This document shows positions 52,735 through 63,175 of a DNA stretch of 64,000 bases, piece by piece. The notes beneath the pieces are model-generated. The model saw only the letters and a list, made by a program, of their open reading frames with translations. It did no database searches and had not been told where the DNA came from. How positions within the stretch are numbered: the stretch's first letter is position 1; each line of letters starts with the position of its first letter. Position numbers and translations under genes: made by a program. This DNA comes from Sepioteuthis lessoniana (Eukaryota > Mollusca > Cephalopoda > Myopsida > Loliginidae): positions 85,001 to 149,000 of the forward strand of contig CAUZXS010000123.1 of assembly GCA_963585895.1 (NCBI GenBank), read 5' to 3'.

Positions 52735-53440
52735 CCCTTATATATGACACCCTAAAAAGATTTTTTTTTTTAAAAAGTCCAGGGTATGATACTAAACTGC
52801 GTCCAGTAGTGAGGTTCCAGGGTGTTAAGAATAACCCTTTTGTCGCTATTACTTCCATGTCCACTCGGAGAGGGAGTAAATATTAGGGTCCCATCTATCG
52901 GTCGAATAGGCCCGTTTGAAAACTATTAGATATGTACGTGCCTTCAAGTATTCCTATCTAAAACAACTAATTTGTACATGATTAAATGACTTCAGTGGCA
53001 GAATGTTCGCCAATGGGCTAGGAGACTGGGGTTCAATCCCGGGTTGAGTCATACCAAAGACTAAAAAAAAAAATGGTACTTGATACCTCCTTGCTTAATA
53101 CTCAGCATTATAAGGTACGTTTCAGGGGTAAAGTGGAGCAATCCGAGGAAAGGAGTAGCGTCCTCCCCTACACCTCGGTGTAGTAGTTATTGAAAAGGGA
53201 GCTTTCGGGTAACCCTCGACTACAGTCGCCAAATTACTTATGACTTCAAGTACTTTCATGCAATTATATTGCTTTAAGTAACTGATAATAATCCTTTGTC
53301 AACAATAAGAGCTTGACGTATTATGATTTTAAGTATTCTTGGGTACACATTTTTAATAACGTTAATTTAAGCGATAACTGTTAATAAATGATTATTATTA
53401 TTATTAGTTTCCTGAAACCATACAGTTGCTTATAATTTAT
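52735..53440 (+). mobile_element. Family D fragments around an E SINE
   Basis: A D body (GTCCAGGGTATGATACTAAAC, GTTCCAGGGTG, CCCATCTATCGGTC) lies at 52735-52910. AT-rich tail units continue on both sides of the E insertion (TTCAAGTATTCCTATCT left, ATGACTTCAAGTAC right). Some right-hand units read in the minus sense. Confidence 0.55.
52995..53239 (+). mobile_element. Family E SINE, type copy with TSD
   Basis: A 245-bp insertion with a 9-bp target duplication, ATGACTTCA, at 52986-52994 and 53240-53248. It has an A-box-like GTGGCAGAATG, the B box GGGGTTCAATCCC, CTTGATACCTCCTTGC and CAGCATTATAAGGTACG. The hairpin CTACAC-CTCG-GTGTAG lies at 53168-53183. It ends CAGTCGCCAAATTACTT. Confidence 0.85.
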
Positions 53441-53578
53441 TCTATAGGCAGTTTAAGTTTTTCGCTCAAATAAAAATCTAAAGATGATGACCCTTTCTGT
53501 TTATTTACAATTACATTACATATATACAAACATAATGACAATTTTAGTATGTCTGTGGGTGTGTGTACGTATATATAT

Positions 53579-53707
53579 CATATTTACCCAACCCCTCCGC
53601 TCGGGTAGGATATAACACAAGGTCAATTTATTTTAAGCGGAGTTTAACAGGTTTGAATTCAGAGTTTTCCTTCTCCTAGACTAGTCGCCTCACCAAGGCT
53701 GAAGAAT
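53579..53707 (-). mobile_element. Family B SINE, head lost
   Basis: Clean B tail (ACCCAACCCCTCCGCTCGGG, GGTCAATTTATTTTAAGCGG, CCTAGACTAGTCGCC, GGCTGAAGAA) ending in a TA repeat. Confidence 0.8.
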
Positions 53708-53721
53708 ATATATATATATAT

Positions 53722-53890
53722 AAGTTCGGCTGAAAAGTTCATAGGGTGATCAAGATACTCTCAAGAGACAAAACTAGATTTATTTTTCAACGCTCTTGCT
53801 GTGTTGCAGTACATGGATCCCATAGGTCAAAAAAGTCATCAACAGCAGATATGACACCATCATATAAATTATTCAACTCACCTTTGTATA
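53722..53890 (-). mobile_element. Mariner-type end fragment
   Basis: AGTTCGGCTGAAAAGTTCATAGG next to a TA repeat has the look of a mariner terminus. The minus strand then reads a short possible transposase end (VDDFFDLWDPCTATQQER, stop). The rest is replaced by the following C element. Confidence 0.5.
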
Positions 53891-53892
53891 CT

Positions 53893-55522
53893 TGCCCCGT
53901 CAGCTTGGGCTGTAGAACACACCAACTGCTTCTCTGCAGAGGAGTAAGACCACCCCAACGAGTGTCCTAGATATGACACTAAACAATCTAATAGTGAGGT
54001 TCCAGTAATGCTGGAGCTTTGGGGAGTGCGGGGTACCTCTTCATTGCCATCGCTCCCAGGTCCATTCTAGCCTGGAGTGGTAGCACCTGATAGGCTCCTA
54101 TCTATGGGTCAAATAGAATTAAACTGTGTACTTATGCTAAACTAAATTGTTTGAAATAGAATTGTTTATATGTATAAAAATGGATTTGACATTAATAACC
54201 TACAATGTGTTACGCCGCCATATACCCAGGGGCCTTGCAGGGTGCTGTTCGTTCCCACCAAGTCCACCAGTTAATGCCGGGCACCGACGTTGGTTGTTGT
54301 TTGCCCAACGTTATTTAATGTCACTGATATCATCAACTCCCAAGCGGACCTACATTTTAAAGCTACTAGGTGAGTTATTAAAAGTCAACACGGCTAACTG
54401 GCCAGCTTTCCCCCTCAAGTACAAGGTCTTCGACAAACACAATTCTTCCACAAGAAAATAAGGACTCTGAACTGCCGTGTTTGAGTTAACTGGATTAATA
54501 ACAATATTCTTTTATTGATAAAAGAAAGAAACGAAGACAAAAAACAATTCAGGTAAGTCAGGAGCGAGAAAGTCTTTCTGTATCTCGGAGGAGACTCCTC
54601 TAAAATATCCTTATCTTGGACTAAGCTCACATAAAATATCTTTATCCCTGGAAGGGTCTTCCATAAAATATCTGTTAATGGCGGAAGGTGAGAAGGTAGT
54701 TTGATAACGATAGACATGGTCCGCTCTCCTTCAGACTATGGGATTTAATGGCAGAGCTCGTGCTCCAAATCTCAAGTTTATCATTTCAGTATGAATGCAG
54801 CAGGATAAAGTTGAATATTCTTAAATTGTATGTTACTTACTTGGGATTCTGTGGAGTTTATTCTTTTCTCCTTTTTCTTTCTTTATTGGATTTCCATAAC
54901 ACGTTGGTAGAAGGATACACGTCTTATTTCAGATAAGACCAAGATTGATAATTGTTCCTTTCCTCGTGGACAAGTCTTTTCTTTGGGTATTCGTTTAACG
55001 AGGCTAACTATATATCAAGGTGCCGGTTCACTCAAAAGATAAGTTCCTTCTTTTCTCCCGGGGTTCTCTGCGCAGCATTATTTTAGAATTTGGGTTTCTT
55101 CATTTCCCAAATTATGTTCTTGGTTTTTTGACTAACAAAGGCAACTCCTTATGCGTCTTCATCCCTTGACGAATAAACAGCAACTAACATATTTTCTGTA
55201 GTTTGAAAATTCACCACGTGTTGATTTTTTTTTTTTTTTTTTTTTTTGTCGGCTCTTCCTCGGTACCAAATATGGTCGAGGGTTTGCTTCCCCGCTTACA
55301 CATACTTGGCTAAAAGGGAGTGAGGTCCTTCCATGCCTATCTCAGCTTGTAATGATAGAGAGGGGTGAAGGACAGATGGTCTCTCCCCACTTCCATTACA
55401 CTGCTTACTACTATCGTCCGCTGATTCTTGCCTACTACCATAGTCCGCTGGCGGCCAAATGTATTCGGGTGTCATATTTCCTCGTCACAAATGGTTGACT
55501 GATTTGCCATAAAACCAAACCA
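53893..55522 (+). mobile_element. Family C retroposon holding a solo LTR
   Basis: The C head (CCGTCAGCTTGGGCTGTAG), GAGGAGTAAGACC, the TCCAGTAATGCTGGA hairpin (54001-54015), TCCTATCTATGGGTCAAATAG and tail ATTAATAACCTACAATG reach 54207. The last part of the hairpin (AATGGTTGACTGATTTGCCATAAAACC) resumes at 55490. The element is otherwise complete. Confidence 0.85.
54208..55489. mobile_element. Solo LTR of an LTR retroelement (fossil)
   Basis: A 1282-bp insertion with canonical LTR ends, TGTTAC at left and GTCACA at right. It is bounded by a perfect 4-bp target duplication, AATG, at 54204-54207 and 55490-55493. A possible polyadenylation signal AATAAA lies near 55172 and a T run near 55228-55248. 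No internal region is present, which suggests recombination between two LTRs. The 4-bp duplication suits Ty3/gypsy-like elements but does not exclude BEL/Pao. It is younger than the C element it sits in. Confidence 0.75.
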
Positions 55523-55526
55523 GCTT

Positions 55527-55769
55527 TATATACGTGTGTGTGTAATATATATGTATATGTGTGTGTGTTAAACATTACTGTCAAATAAACTTGATGTGAT
55601 ACAATTCAGCAAAGTAATGTTGAGTAACAAAAGAAAAAATTCTTACAAATAATATCTGAAAATTATTTTGGAAGGAAAAATTCCGTTGTTTTAATTACTC
55701 ACTGGAAAACGACTAATCGAGTTAATTCTAGTAATTACTTCCTCAACGCAATTACACCTGGCGTTATTT
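55527..55769. other. Spacer with GT/AT microsatellite
   Basis: Short (GT)n and (AT)n runs at about 55532-55570, otherwise AT-rich and unassigned. Confidence 0.5.
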
Positions 55770-55827
55770 TTTTTATTCATTTATTTATTTTTATCCATTT
55801 ATTTATTTATTTATTTATTTATTTGTA
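55770..55827. repeat. (TTTA)n microsatellite
   Basis: TTTA/TTCA/TCCA units, about 13 in all. A shorter TTTA run occurs near 20795-20816. Confidence 0.92.
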
Positions 55828-56563
55828 AACCCTGGCTTATGACGCTCAGGCAGAGCGAAGACCCTTCTCTTCGAAATCGTTTTGAAGAGGCTGCTCACGT
55901 AGAAAGGTTTTATTCCCCTAGAACAAACATGGCCAGGTACTTCGATCAACGTTTTCTAAATGCTGATAACGGGTTCTTTTATTATTCAGATAATCCTTTC
56001 CTAATCAATAGGAGAAACTTTTAAAATAAGGCGGTGGACATTGTCCGTATCGAAGCACTTGATTCTGAATGACTGCATATGTGAAAATGATGGAGTAGGG
56101 CGGTGATTAATCGAACAATATCATTTGAATTGTGACAACTTCAATAATCTGCTGACTCCGTTGGAGCCACAATTGTATTTCTTTCTCTTGAGCTGAAGAC
56201 GTTTTTGAATTGATCGAAGAACAAGGTCTGAATGCATGTTTATATACAGAATAATAATTCGGATTGATCTCTGACCATCTGCTGTGATCTCGAGATTTAA
56301 TAGGCGTGTCATGTAGAGCATTAGTTTGTTATTTCACCATTCTGCAAATCAATTGCTTTTAATACGCGATAAAATCTTTCGGCCGGATCATTTGGAAATG
56401 CCTGGGCCACGCTAAATGTTTCCAACGCTTTAAGATTCGATATCATGTTCTGTGAAATCCAGATTCACAATCTTTTAAACCAGAATCGATTAAGATGACT
56501 TAGTGTTGGAATGCAATGGTTTTTTTTTTAAATCCAAGACTAGACGATCCGTTATCTGGTTGA
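55828..56563. other. Spacer
   Basis: A frame of about 60 codons after the microsatellite matches nothing I know. No element recognised. Confidence 0.35.
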
Positions 56564-56574
56564 ATTCCCTTTGA

Positions 56575-56790
56575 TTGGTTTGGTTTCTTTGTTTAATGGC
56601 ATATCAACCTTTGTAGGTTATTTAAGCCAAAGCCATTCTCCTAGAAGAACAGTAGTGGTACTATTTAACCCAGAGCTGGGAGGATAGGCGGGTTTATACC
56701 TTTCCCAAGGGTATTTGCCCGAAAGTGAACGTAATAGCGCGACTGGAGTACGAACTCGCTTTAACCATTACACCACGAGGACATCCCCCG
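56575..56790 (-). mobile_element. Family A SINE with TSD
   Basis: A 216-bp minus-strand copy bounded by an 11-bp target duplication, ATTCCCTTTGA, at 56564-56574 and 56791-56801. The tail hairpin and core are intact. The head has lost about 20 bp between the B box and CGCTTTAACCATTACACC. Confidence 0.9.
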
Positions 56791-56984
56791 ATTCCCTTTG
56801 AGTTCAAGTGATTCATGATTTTGACGCTTCTATTCAAGAAAGACTAATTTGCATGGAAATGAATATGAAATACTATCGAAGATATGGGTCATTTGAAAAA
56901 ATTACTTTCAACGTGAATAAAGTCCTTATAAAGTTATCATTAAGTTTGATTGGACAGGAAATTGCTTTTTCTTTTTTTGTTGTT

Positions 56985-57495
56985 GTTGAAGACCAACTAA
57001 TTGGGGACCTGATAGTGCTGCTAGGTCATCCTTGATTGTGCTGGTCCACGTCTTCAGCTGCCTACCGACATGTTCTCGTCAGTAAGGAAGAGAAGGAGGG
57101 AGAAGTATATCGCGGATGAGCTCTCCCTCTGGGTGTCGAGCTGCGTGCCCGAACTATCGGAGACGGCGCTGGAGCAGGACGGGTGGAAGAGAACGGAGGT
57201 TCAGGCCACGACGTAAAGTAGTTGTGGGCACACGATCAATTCGGCGGCATTGTAGAATGTAACGAAGGCAATCGTTGTCGAACAGTTCAAGCTTTCGTAG
57301 GTCAACCGCTCTAAGTGGCCACGTTTCGCAGCCATAGAGGAGGATCGTCCGGACAATAGCTTTATAGATGCGCCTTTCGTAGCCGTGGATATCTCTCGTC
57401 GCCCCCATAGTGGCCACTTGAGACGCACGAATACGGACCTTGTAGCGCCTATACGGCGATCCACCTCAGCAGCACCTTGGTCCGATGGCATTATT
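56985..57495 (-). pseudogene. LINE reverse-transcriptase C-terminal fragment, second family
   Basis: The minus strand reads DQGAAEVDRRIGATRSVFVR, then IYKAIVRTILLYGCETWPLR, ELFDNDCLRYIL and VLLQRRLR. Further on it reads FGHAARHPEGELIRDILLPP, REHVGRQLKTWTSTIK and DDLAALSGPQ. This order (AVRTILLYGCETWPL, LRWFGH, GRQLKTW) is typical of RTE-type LINE ORF2 ends known from flatworms and molluscs. There are frame changes and a stop; both ends are lost. Confidence 0.85.
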
Positions 57496-58340
57496 GTTTA
57501 GCCGAGATAGACAAAAGACTGCACTTCCTCCAGATTGACTCTGTATTTACTCTCTCCTAACTTAGATATATAGTCTCTATATTGAGTATTCTAATATCAT
57601 TCCATTCACATGCTGCGAACACAATTATACGATCAACAAATAATAACATTTGGGTCAAGCATGGTTTCCTTTGGGATATGGTAAAATCCTGTTACTAGTT
57701 TCTCTGAATCAATTTACAATCTCAGTCTGTGATTTACGCCGTTATCGATGCAGTCGATCAATTTCATTGATATGACTCTGTGCTGTTTTCTGACGTGCTC
57801 ATGGGAGCATATCCTATTCCTTTCTGACATGGTAGAGATCATGTCGTCTTTCCTGATATCATCCGAACTTGCTCAGATATCTCTAGTGCATTATATTTCA
57901 TAACACATGACAACAAAACTGCTGTCCACAAAGATGTCGGGCAAAGTTTCAGGCTTGAAGCATCATTACTCTTCAACCAAGGGCATCTCAGGTGTTTCTT
58001 AGGATAACTCATCAGCTTTGTTGGCTTTTCTGTCATATTAAAACGGTGCCAGATGAAAATTCTTCATTGCAGTCACAGCTTTTTTGTTAATTTACCAAAG
58101 CAATAAAGCGTTAATTCAGCAATGTGAAATTTGAATTAACAGACGAGATGAAGACTTCAAACACTAAGCGTAAACGTGAAGTTCACCTAAAAAATAGAGA
58201 CATCACATGACATAGTTCAGTGAGTGTGTGAGTGATTTTAAAAGGTTAGGGAATCGCATACACCAGTTTATATTTACATTTTGCACCCTTTGATAAGATA
58301 AAATTGGGTTTCTTTCAAGCTGTGACTGTGCAGTACTACT
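57496..58340. other. Spacer
   Basis: No element or gene recognised. Confidence 0.4.
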
Positions 58341-58344
58341 GCAT

Positions 58345-58582
58345 AGATGCACGACCTGTTCGCCAATGGCTCCAAAGACTGGGGTTCAATCCCAGGTCGA
58401 ATCATACTAAAAACTCAAAAAATGGTACTTAATACCTCTTTGCTTAACACTCAGCGTTATAAGGTACACATCAAGGGTGAAGTGGTGCAATCCCGGGAGT
58501 AGCGCCCTCCCCAACACTTTGGTGTCGTGGCTATTGAAAAGAGAGCCTTTGGGTCGCCCTCGACTAAAGATCGACCAACTTA
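58345..58582 (+). mobile_element. Family E SINE, head partly lost
   Basis: It has CTGTTCGCCAATGGCTCC, GGGGTTCAATCCCAGG, ACTTAATACCTCTTTGC, CAGCGTTATAAGG, TTGGTGTCGTGGC and CGACCAACTTAC. The A-box end is shortened. Confidence 0.8.
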
Positions 58583-58960
58583 CATGAACTCAGACGAAAC
58601 GCATGGAGAAAAAGCTGGATGGGAGTTTACTCAAAAAATCCTACGTGCTATTTTGAACAAATCCTGGAAGCAACCCCACCCCACAAAACAACTTCTATGC
58701 GGCCACATACCTCCAATCTCATAAATCATACAAGTAAGACAAACAAAACCTGCTGGGCACTAAGGACGAACTCACTGTGATGTTTTCTTATAGACTACTA
58801 CACATGAATGCGCCAAGGTTGGCCGACTAGCAAAGACTTACATACGTACAACACTTCTGTGCAGACACTGAATGCAGTCAAGATGACCTTCTGGGAGCGA
58901 TAGCCGATAGGGAGAGTGTGAAATAGGGAACTTCATGCTGTCAACACAACTTGATGAATA
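58583..58960 (+). pseudogene. LINE 3' end, old copy of the 17.9/61.2-kb family
   Basis: The plus strand reads ILRAILNKSWKQPHPTKQLL and CGHIPPIS, then a decayed RKDELTVMFSYRLL-like stretch and IQLCADTECSQDDLLGAIADRE. This is the same domain order as the long copy at 61223-61772, with many changes and frame breaks. Confidence 0.8.
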
Positions 58961-59299
58961 ACATTTTTTATAGTTGTTCGAGTTCATTTATCTTTATTTT
59001 ATCTTGAGTTTTAACGAGATATATATATACATATATATATAACTTTATTTCTCTCAAGAAAGACAAAATAGCATCTATGTCGACATTTTCGAATAGATCT
59101 ATCATATTGTTCGCGTTGAAAAAACTTTGTCTAATGAGAGTTCAATCTCTGCATTCTGAGAGAAAATATTTAACAAGGTATTTGAGATGCAATGTGGTTG
59201 TTCTAATTTGAGTATAAAGATGTGCGTAAGTCTCGTAAGCAATGCGCAGTCGAGATGTAAAAACTTGTTTCTTTCTGGAGTTTTTTAATGAGATGGCTC
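58961..59299. other. AT-rich spacer
   Basis: Short TA repeat at 59021-59041. No element recognised. Confidence 0.4.
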
Positions 59300-59450
59300 T
59301 TGTACTGTTTTCTGGCGTTTGTGGAGTCACCCTTTCATTGCTGTATCCAGAATAAGTCAAAAATATTTGTTTGAAAATTATTAGTATCAGATAAGAATGC
59401 ATAAAAACCATGTGAGGAAACAAAGGATTATCATCATCAAATAGAATGAC
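59300..59450 (+). mobile_element. Family D fragment, weak
   Basis: GTTTGTGGAGTCACCCTTTCATTGCTGTATCC, then AAATATTTGTTTGAAAATTATTAGTATCAGATAAG. Only traces of body and tail units remain. Confidence 0.4.
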
Positions 59451-59479
59451 AAATGTTAGGAAATTGAATTACCATGACC

Positions 59480-59662
59480 AGAAAATCCGCCCAACATTTG
59501 CGCACGACATTCAGAACACTGGACAGCTCTTTCGACCTTATTAGGTCTTATCAGCAGTACATACCGTGATCTCCCCCCACTGGAGATCAAACCAGCGACC
59601 ACAGGATGCAGAACCGAAACTCCACTACCGAGCCACCGAGCTACATCACACACAAGCGATGG
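59480..59662 (-). mobile_element. Another tRNA-like SINE
   Basis: On the minus strand GATGTAGCTCGGTGGCTCGG (A-box side) and GCTGGTTTGATCTCCAG (B-box side) are about 40 bp apart. A further 110 bp of body follows (TACTGCTGATAAGACCTAATAAGG, GTGTTCTGAATGTCG). No second copy is in the window. Confidence 0.5.
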
Positions 59663-59774
59663 CAAATTAACTAGCCATGTCATGCAAGTGCTTGCCGGAT
59701 TTTCTGGTTTTGGTGAATCAATTTACAATAAAATTTCTTTACTTGAAAAAAAAATGTACAAATGTTAGGAAGAC

Positions 59775-60265
59775 TTTAAATTATTTAACAGTATGCAAAT
59801 TGGAATCATATAATTGTTCGTAAATTATTGACGTTAAATTGGAATACATGAAATTGTATAACCGTGGGCAAACAGATATTATCAAATAGTAATAGTTACT
59901 TTAGGTCATATAGCTATCTATATGCAAACAAAAGAATATCATTAAATATCTATATGACCTAAAGTAACTATTACTATCAATTTACAAATAAAAGAATATC
60001 ATTAGATAGTAATAATTACTTTAGGTCATATAGCTATCTATATGCAAACAAAAGAATATCATTAAATAGCTATATGACCTAAAGTAACTATTACTATCAA
60101 TTTACAAATAAAAGAATATCATTAGATAGTAATCATTACTTTAGGTCATATAGCTATCTATATGCAAACAAAAGAATATCATTAAATAGTAATTACTTTA
60201 AACCATGTAATTGTATATAAGTTATTAGTATTAGATAGGGTTACTGTATGCTATGTACCTGTAGT
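59775..60265 (+). mobile_element. C/D-type AT-rich tail units
   Basis: Units such as AAATTGGAATACATGAAATTG, TATAACCGTGGGCAAACAG and GTATTAGATAGGG match D tails. The middle has been amplified into a regular 120-bp array. Confidence 0.6.
59881..60190. repeat. 120-bp tandem array with internal palindrome
   Basis: Units start at 59881, 60001 and 60121 (period 120). In each full unit TAGTAATARTTACTTTAGGT and its complement ACCTAAAGTAACTATTACTA face each other about 50 bp apart, so every unit can form a hairpin or cruciform. Units differ at only a few positions. Confidence 0.9.
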
Positions 60266-60339
60266 CGAACAAATAACTACAGACAAAAAAGTTAAATTTA
60301 AAAAAAGATGCCATGTCTAATAGTTATGATTGTAATAAA

Positions 60340-60396
60340 TTTTGGCATTGAATAATCCATTTGAAATTGATATGCCGTTAAACAAATCAACTAAAC
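60340..60396 (+). mobile_element. A/C-type hairpin tail
   Basis: TTTTGGCATTGAATAATCCATTTGAAATTGATATGCCGTTAAAC keeps the outer stem. The inner stem is decayed. No body is visible upstream. Confidence 0.6.
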
Positions 60397-61157
60397 TTTT
60401 TCTTCTTCCATTCATTTGAAGCCGTTCCCATAACAACAGTGATCATTACACCATCTACGCGATTAAGAAATAATTCAGAAAAAAAAAGGGGCAGATAATA
60501 ACTATGTTCTACTTATTGGGCCAAACAGGTACATTCATTTGTCTGTAACTTAAGGAAAATAATCATTTATTTTGTATAACTCTTTTTTCATAATCTCCTC
60601 CTTTTATCAAATTACCCAACGTTTCTCCATTTAATAACATAGTTCTAAGATTATACAATGAAAATTCCTTATTCAGCCAACTGAGGACGTATTGACCTAC
60701 ACTCGTATGTGTCAGTCGCTGAAACAAATTTAAGATAAATAGTGGTAGAAATTTAGTCAAACATTCTCAATTTGTTCATAGAATGACAATTTCAAATCTT
60801 ATGTAGCCTTTTATACGAAATGCAAAACGTATTTTCAAAAAGAAACCAGAGTGCAATATAAAACCTGACATGTTGACCGATATAAAAAGAAATGTCTTTT
60901 TTTTTTAATTTTTTTTTTTTCAAGTGGTAACCCAGCTGGATAGAATTTTATATTAAAAGCCTGTAAGACAGGAAATAGAAATAATAGAACAAATATTTAA
61001 AAATAAAAAGAATTTACCATAGATGAATGTTTCTTGACAGCACGGTGACCAGAATAAATGGCGTGACGAGAGTACAAAGTAAGACTCTCCCTCGCAAATT
61101 TTTTGTCACTGTTCCCATTTCTATTACTTTCAGTATTTCCCTATATTTCTGTATCCT
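60397..61157. other. AT-rich spacer
   Basis: No element or gene recognised. Confidence 0.4.
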
Positions 61158-61158
61158 C

Positions 61159-61198
<40 letters not shown>
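61158..61198. repeat. (CT)n microsatellite
   Basis: About 19 CT units. Confidence 0.95.
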
Positions 61199-61200
<2 letters not shown>

Positions 61201-61214
61201 ACTCTCTCTATATA

Positions 61215-61769
61215 TATCATCATCATATCGTGCTGGCAGCACGGATATCCCTGACCCTCTCTCGCCACTCCTCCCTATCGTTCATCGCCCTAGGCAGGTC
61301 TTCAGGACAACAACCTGTATCCTCACATAGCTGCTGAATGTACGTTCGTGCTGGTCGTCCTGCTTTTGCGCGGCCATGTGTGGGGATCCATAAGAGTACA
61401 TCTCTTATGAGTTCATCTCTGCTTCTCCAGCAATGTCCTGCATGTCTGGTTCGCCTAACTTGAATAGTTTTCGTGATAGGGGGCAGGTGGCCGTACAGTT
61501 GGTGTCTTGTGGGGTGTTGCTGCCAGGACTTGTTCAGGATTGCACGCAGCATTCTTGTGTAATTGCCATCTAGTTTCTTCTCCAGCCGTTTTGTTAGCGT
61601 CCATGTAGTGCATCCATGTAGCAGTATCGATGTGACCGCTGCCTGGAAGAAACTGCGTTTCATTTTATCGGTTAGGTCTGATTTCCATATAGTCGATAGC
61701 CTATTGATAGCTGTCCATGCTTTCGTTAACCTCGTTTCGATGTCCTTTTCGGTTGATTCGACGCTGCTT

Positions 61770-61775
<6 letters not shown>
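61215..61775 (-). mobile_element. LINE 3' end, longest copy
   Basis: 5'-truncated non-LTR retrotransposon with an ATG-repeat tail at 61215-61225. Its 5' limit meets a TA microsatellite at about 61773. It is the best-preserved LINE piece in the window and belongs to the family of 17948, 26212 and 58583. Confidence 0.88.
61223..61772 (-). CDS. LINE ORF2 C-terminal part, open frame
   Basis: About 183 uninterrupted codons (the frame also runs on into the TA repeat). It starts SSVESTEKDIETRLTKAW, then KRSFFQAAVTSILLHGCTTW, KKLDGNYTRMLRAILNKSW, QLYGHLPPITKTIQVRR, TRHAGHCWRSRDELI and GRAKAGRPARTYIQQL, and ends at RDIRAASTI. This is the region after the reverse transcriptase palm in non-LTR ORF2 proteins. 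The polymerase and endonuclease are missing, so it is not functional alone. The lack of breaks points to recent insertion. Confidence 0.85.

Positions 61776-61822
<47 letters not shown>
61773..61822. repeat. (TA)n microsatellite
   Basis: About 24 TA units between the LINE 5' limit and an A SINE tail. Confidence 0.97.
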
Positions 61823-61825
<3 letters not shown>

Positions 61826-61975
61826 CGTTTTTTGTTTAATGGCATATAAACCAACATGCATTATTTAATACTAAAGCCATCCTTGTAGAAGTACGCCAGT
61901 GGTGCTGTTTAAATACCTAGGAAGGATAAGGGGTTCAATAACACGATTTAGGGTTCGAATTCTGTTATCTCTCTC
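61823..61975 (-). mobile_element. Family A SINE, head-truncated
   Basis: It has TTTTTTGTTTAATGGCATATAAACC, AATACTAAAGCCATCCTTGTAGAAG, GAAGGATAAGGGGTTCA and AGGGTTCGAATTC, then a CT run. The A-box side is missing. Confidence 0.7.
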
Positions 61976-62395
61976 TCTCTCCCTCTCATATGATAAAATA
62001 GGTTTCAATTTCCATAACAGCAAAAATATCACATCGTAGCGACAATTTTGTTTGCAGAATATCGTCAGAATGTTGCTTGCTTGTTTGGATGTATATTGTG
62101 GTCAGTTTAATTCCGTGTGATATACAACTCTGCTTGTAAATCGTCTAGCTGTGTTGTTACTCTTTATTTTGCACCACCCCAATAATAAATTTTTAATTCT
62201 TTGGTCTTGATTGTTTATTTTTCGTTCATTCCCAAAGATTGACTGCTCGAATGAATTGTGATTTATAGAAAAAGAATACTAATTAAAATGAATGATTTGA
62301 CAATACTCTATCTGAAAATTTAAATAATTACAGAATTGGCAACATAAATACAGACAGGAAAAATAACAAAAACTAAAACAGAAATGTGAAGAAAA
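61976..62395. other. Spacer
   Basis: No element or gene recognised. Confidence 0.4.
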
Positions 62396-62399
62396 TCTA

Positions 62400-63175
62400 C
62401 AATGGATATTCCAAGTTACAAACTGGCAAGATTGCATATGAGAAGACGAGGGCATGATTACAAAAGGAAATTCTCAAGAAAGAAACGGAAGCTCTTCTAT
62501 GAGCACCGTAAAATAATGCCATAAGGACAAATTACACTGATAATACGTAACAGAATAGCAAGTGTCGGTTATGCGAAGGAAGATGAAACGATTGATCACA
62601 AAGTAAACAAATGCAACAAACTAGCACAAAAGGAGTACAAAACTAGGCATGACTGGTTGGGAAAGCTGATTCATTGAGAATTGCGCAAAAAAATTGAATT
62701 TTGACCATACTACCAAATGGTAAATGCACAAACCAGAATCTGCTAGAAAATGAAACGCATATAATTTTCTGGAATTTTGAGATACAAACGAATCACTTAA
62801 TCGTAGCCAGACGACCAGACCTAGAGCTAATAAACAAAAAATGTAAGGAAAAAGATTTGTTCAATGGTTGTTATTGTTCTTGCAGACACTAGAGTGAAAA
62901 TAAAAGAAACAAATACTTGAACCTTGCTATAGAACTGAAAAAAAATCTGGAACATGAGGGTGACGGTGATACCAATTATAGCTGGTGGACTTAGAACGGT
63001 CACCAAAGGATTGAAAAGAGGATTTGAACAGTTGGAAATCGGATGAAGAATCGATGCCATCCAGATTAGAACATTGTTGAAATCTGACAGAATACTGAGA
63101 AGCGTCCGGGAGATCTGAAGCGACTTGCTAACACTCCGACTCCAGTGAAAGCCCACCAGCTTGCGCTGGTGAGAA
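62400..63175 (+). pseudogene. LINE ORF2 C-terminal region, third family
   Basis: The plus strand reads CRLC, then (shifted) KEDETIDHKVNKCNKLAQKE and YKTRHDWLGKLIH. After a stop come ENETHIIFWNFEIQTNHLIV, ARRPDLELINKK and IWNMRVTVIPII. It ends in decayed VTKGLKRGFEQLEIG, RILRSVREI and LRLQ. This is the widespread LINE tail with CRLC/ETIDHI, WDFEIQTDHLISARRPD and KVTVIPIVIGALG motifs. Several frame changes and stops are present. Confidence 0.85.
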
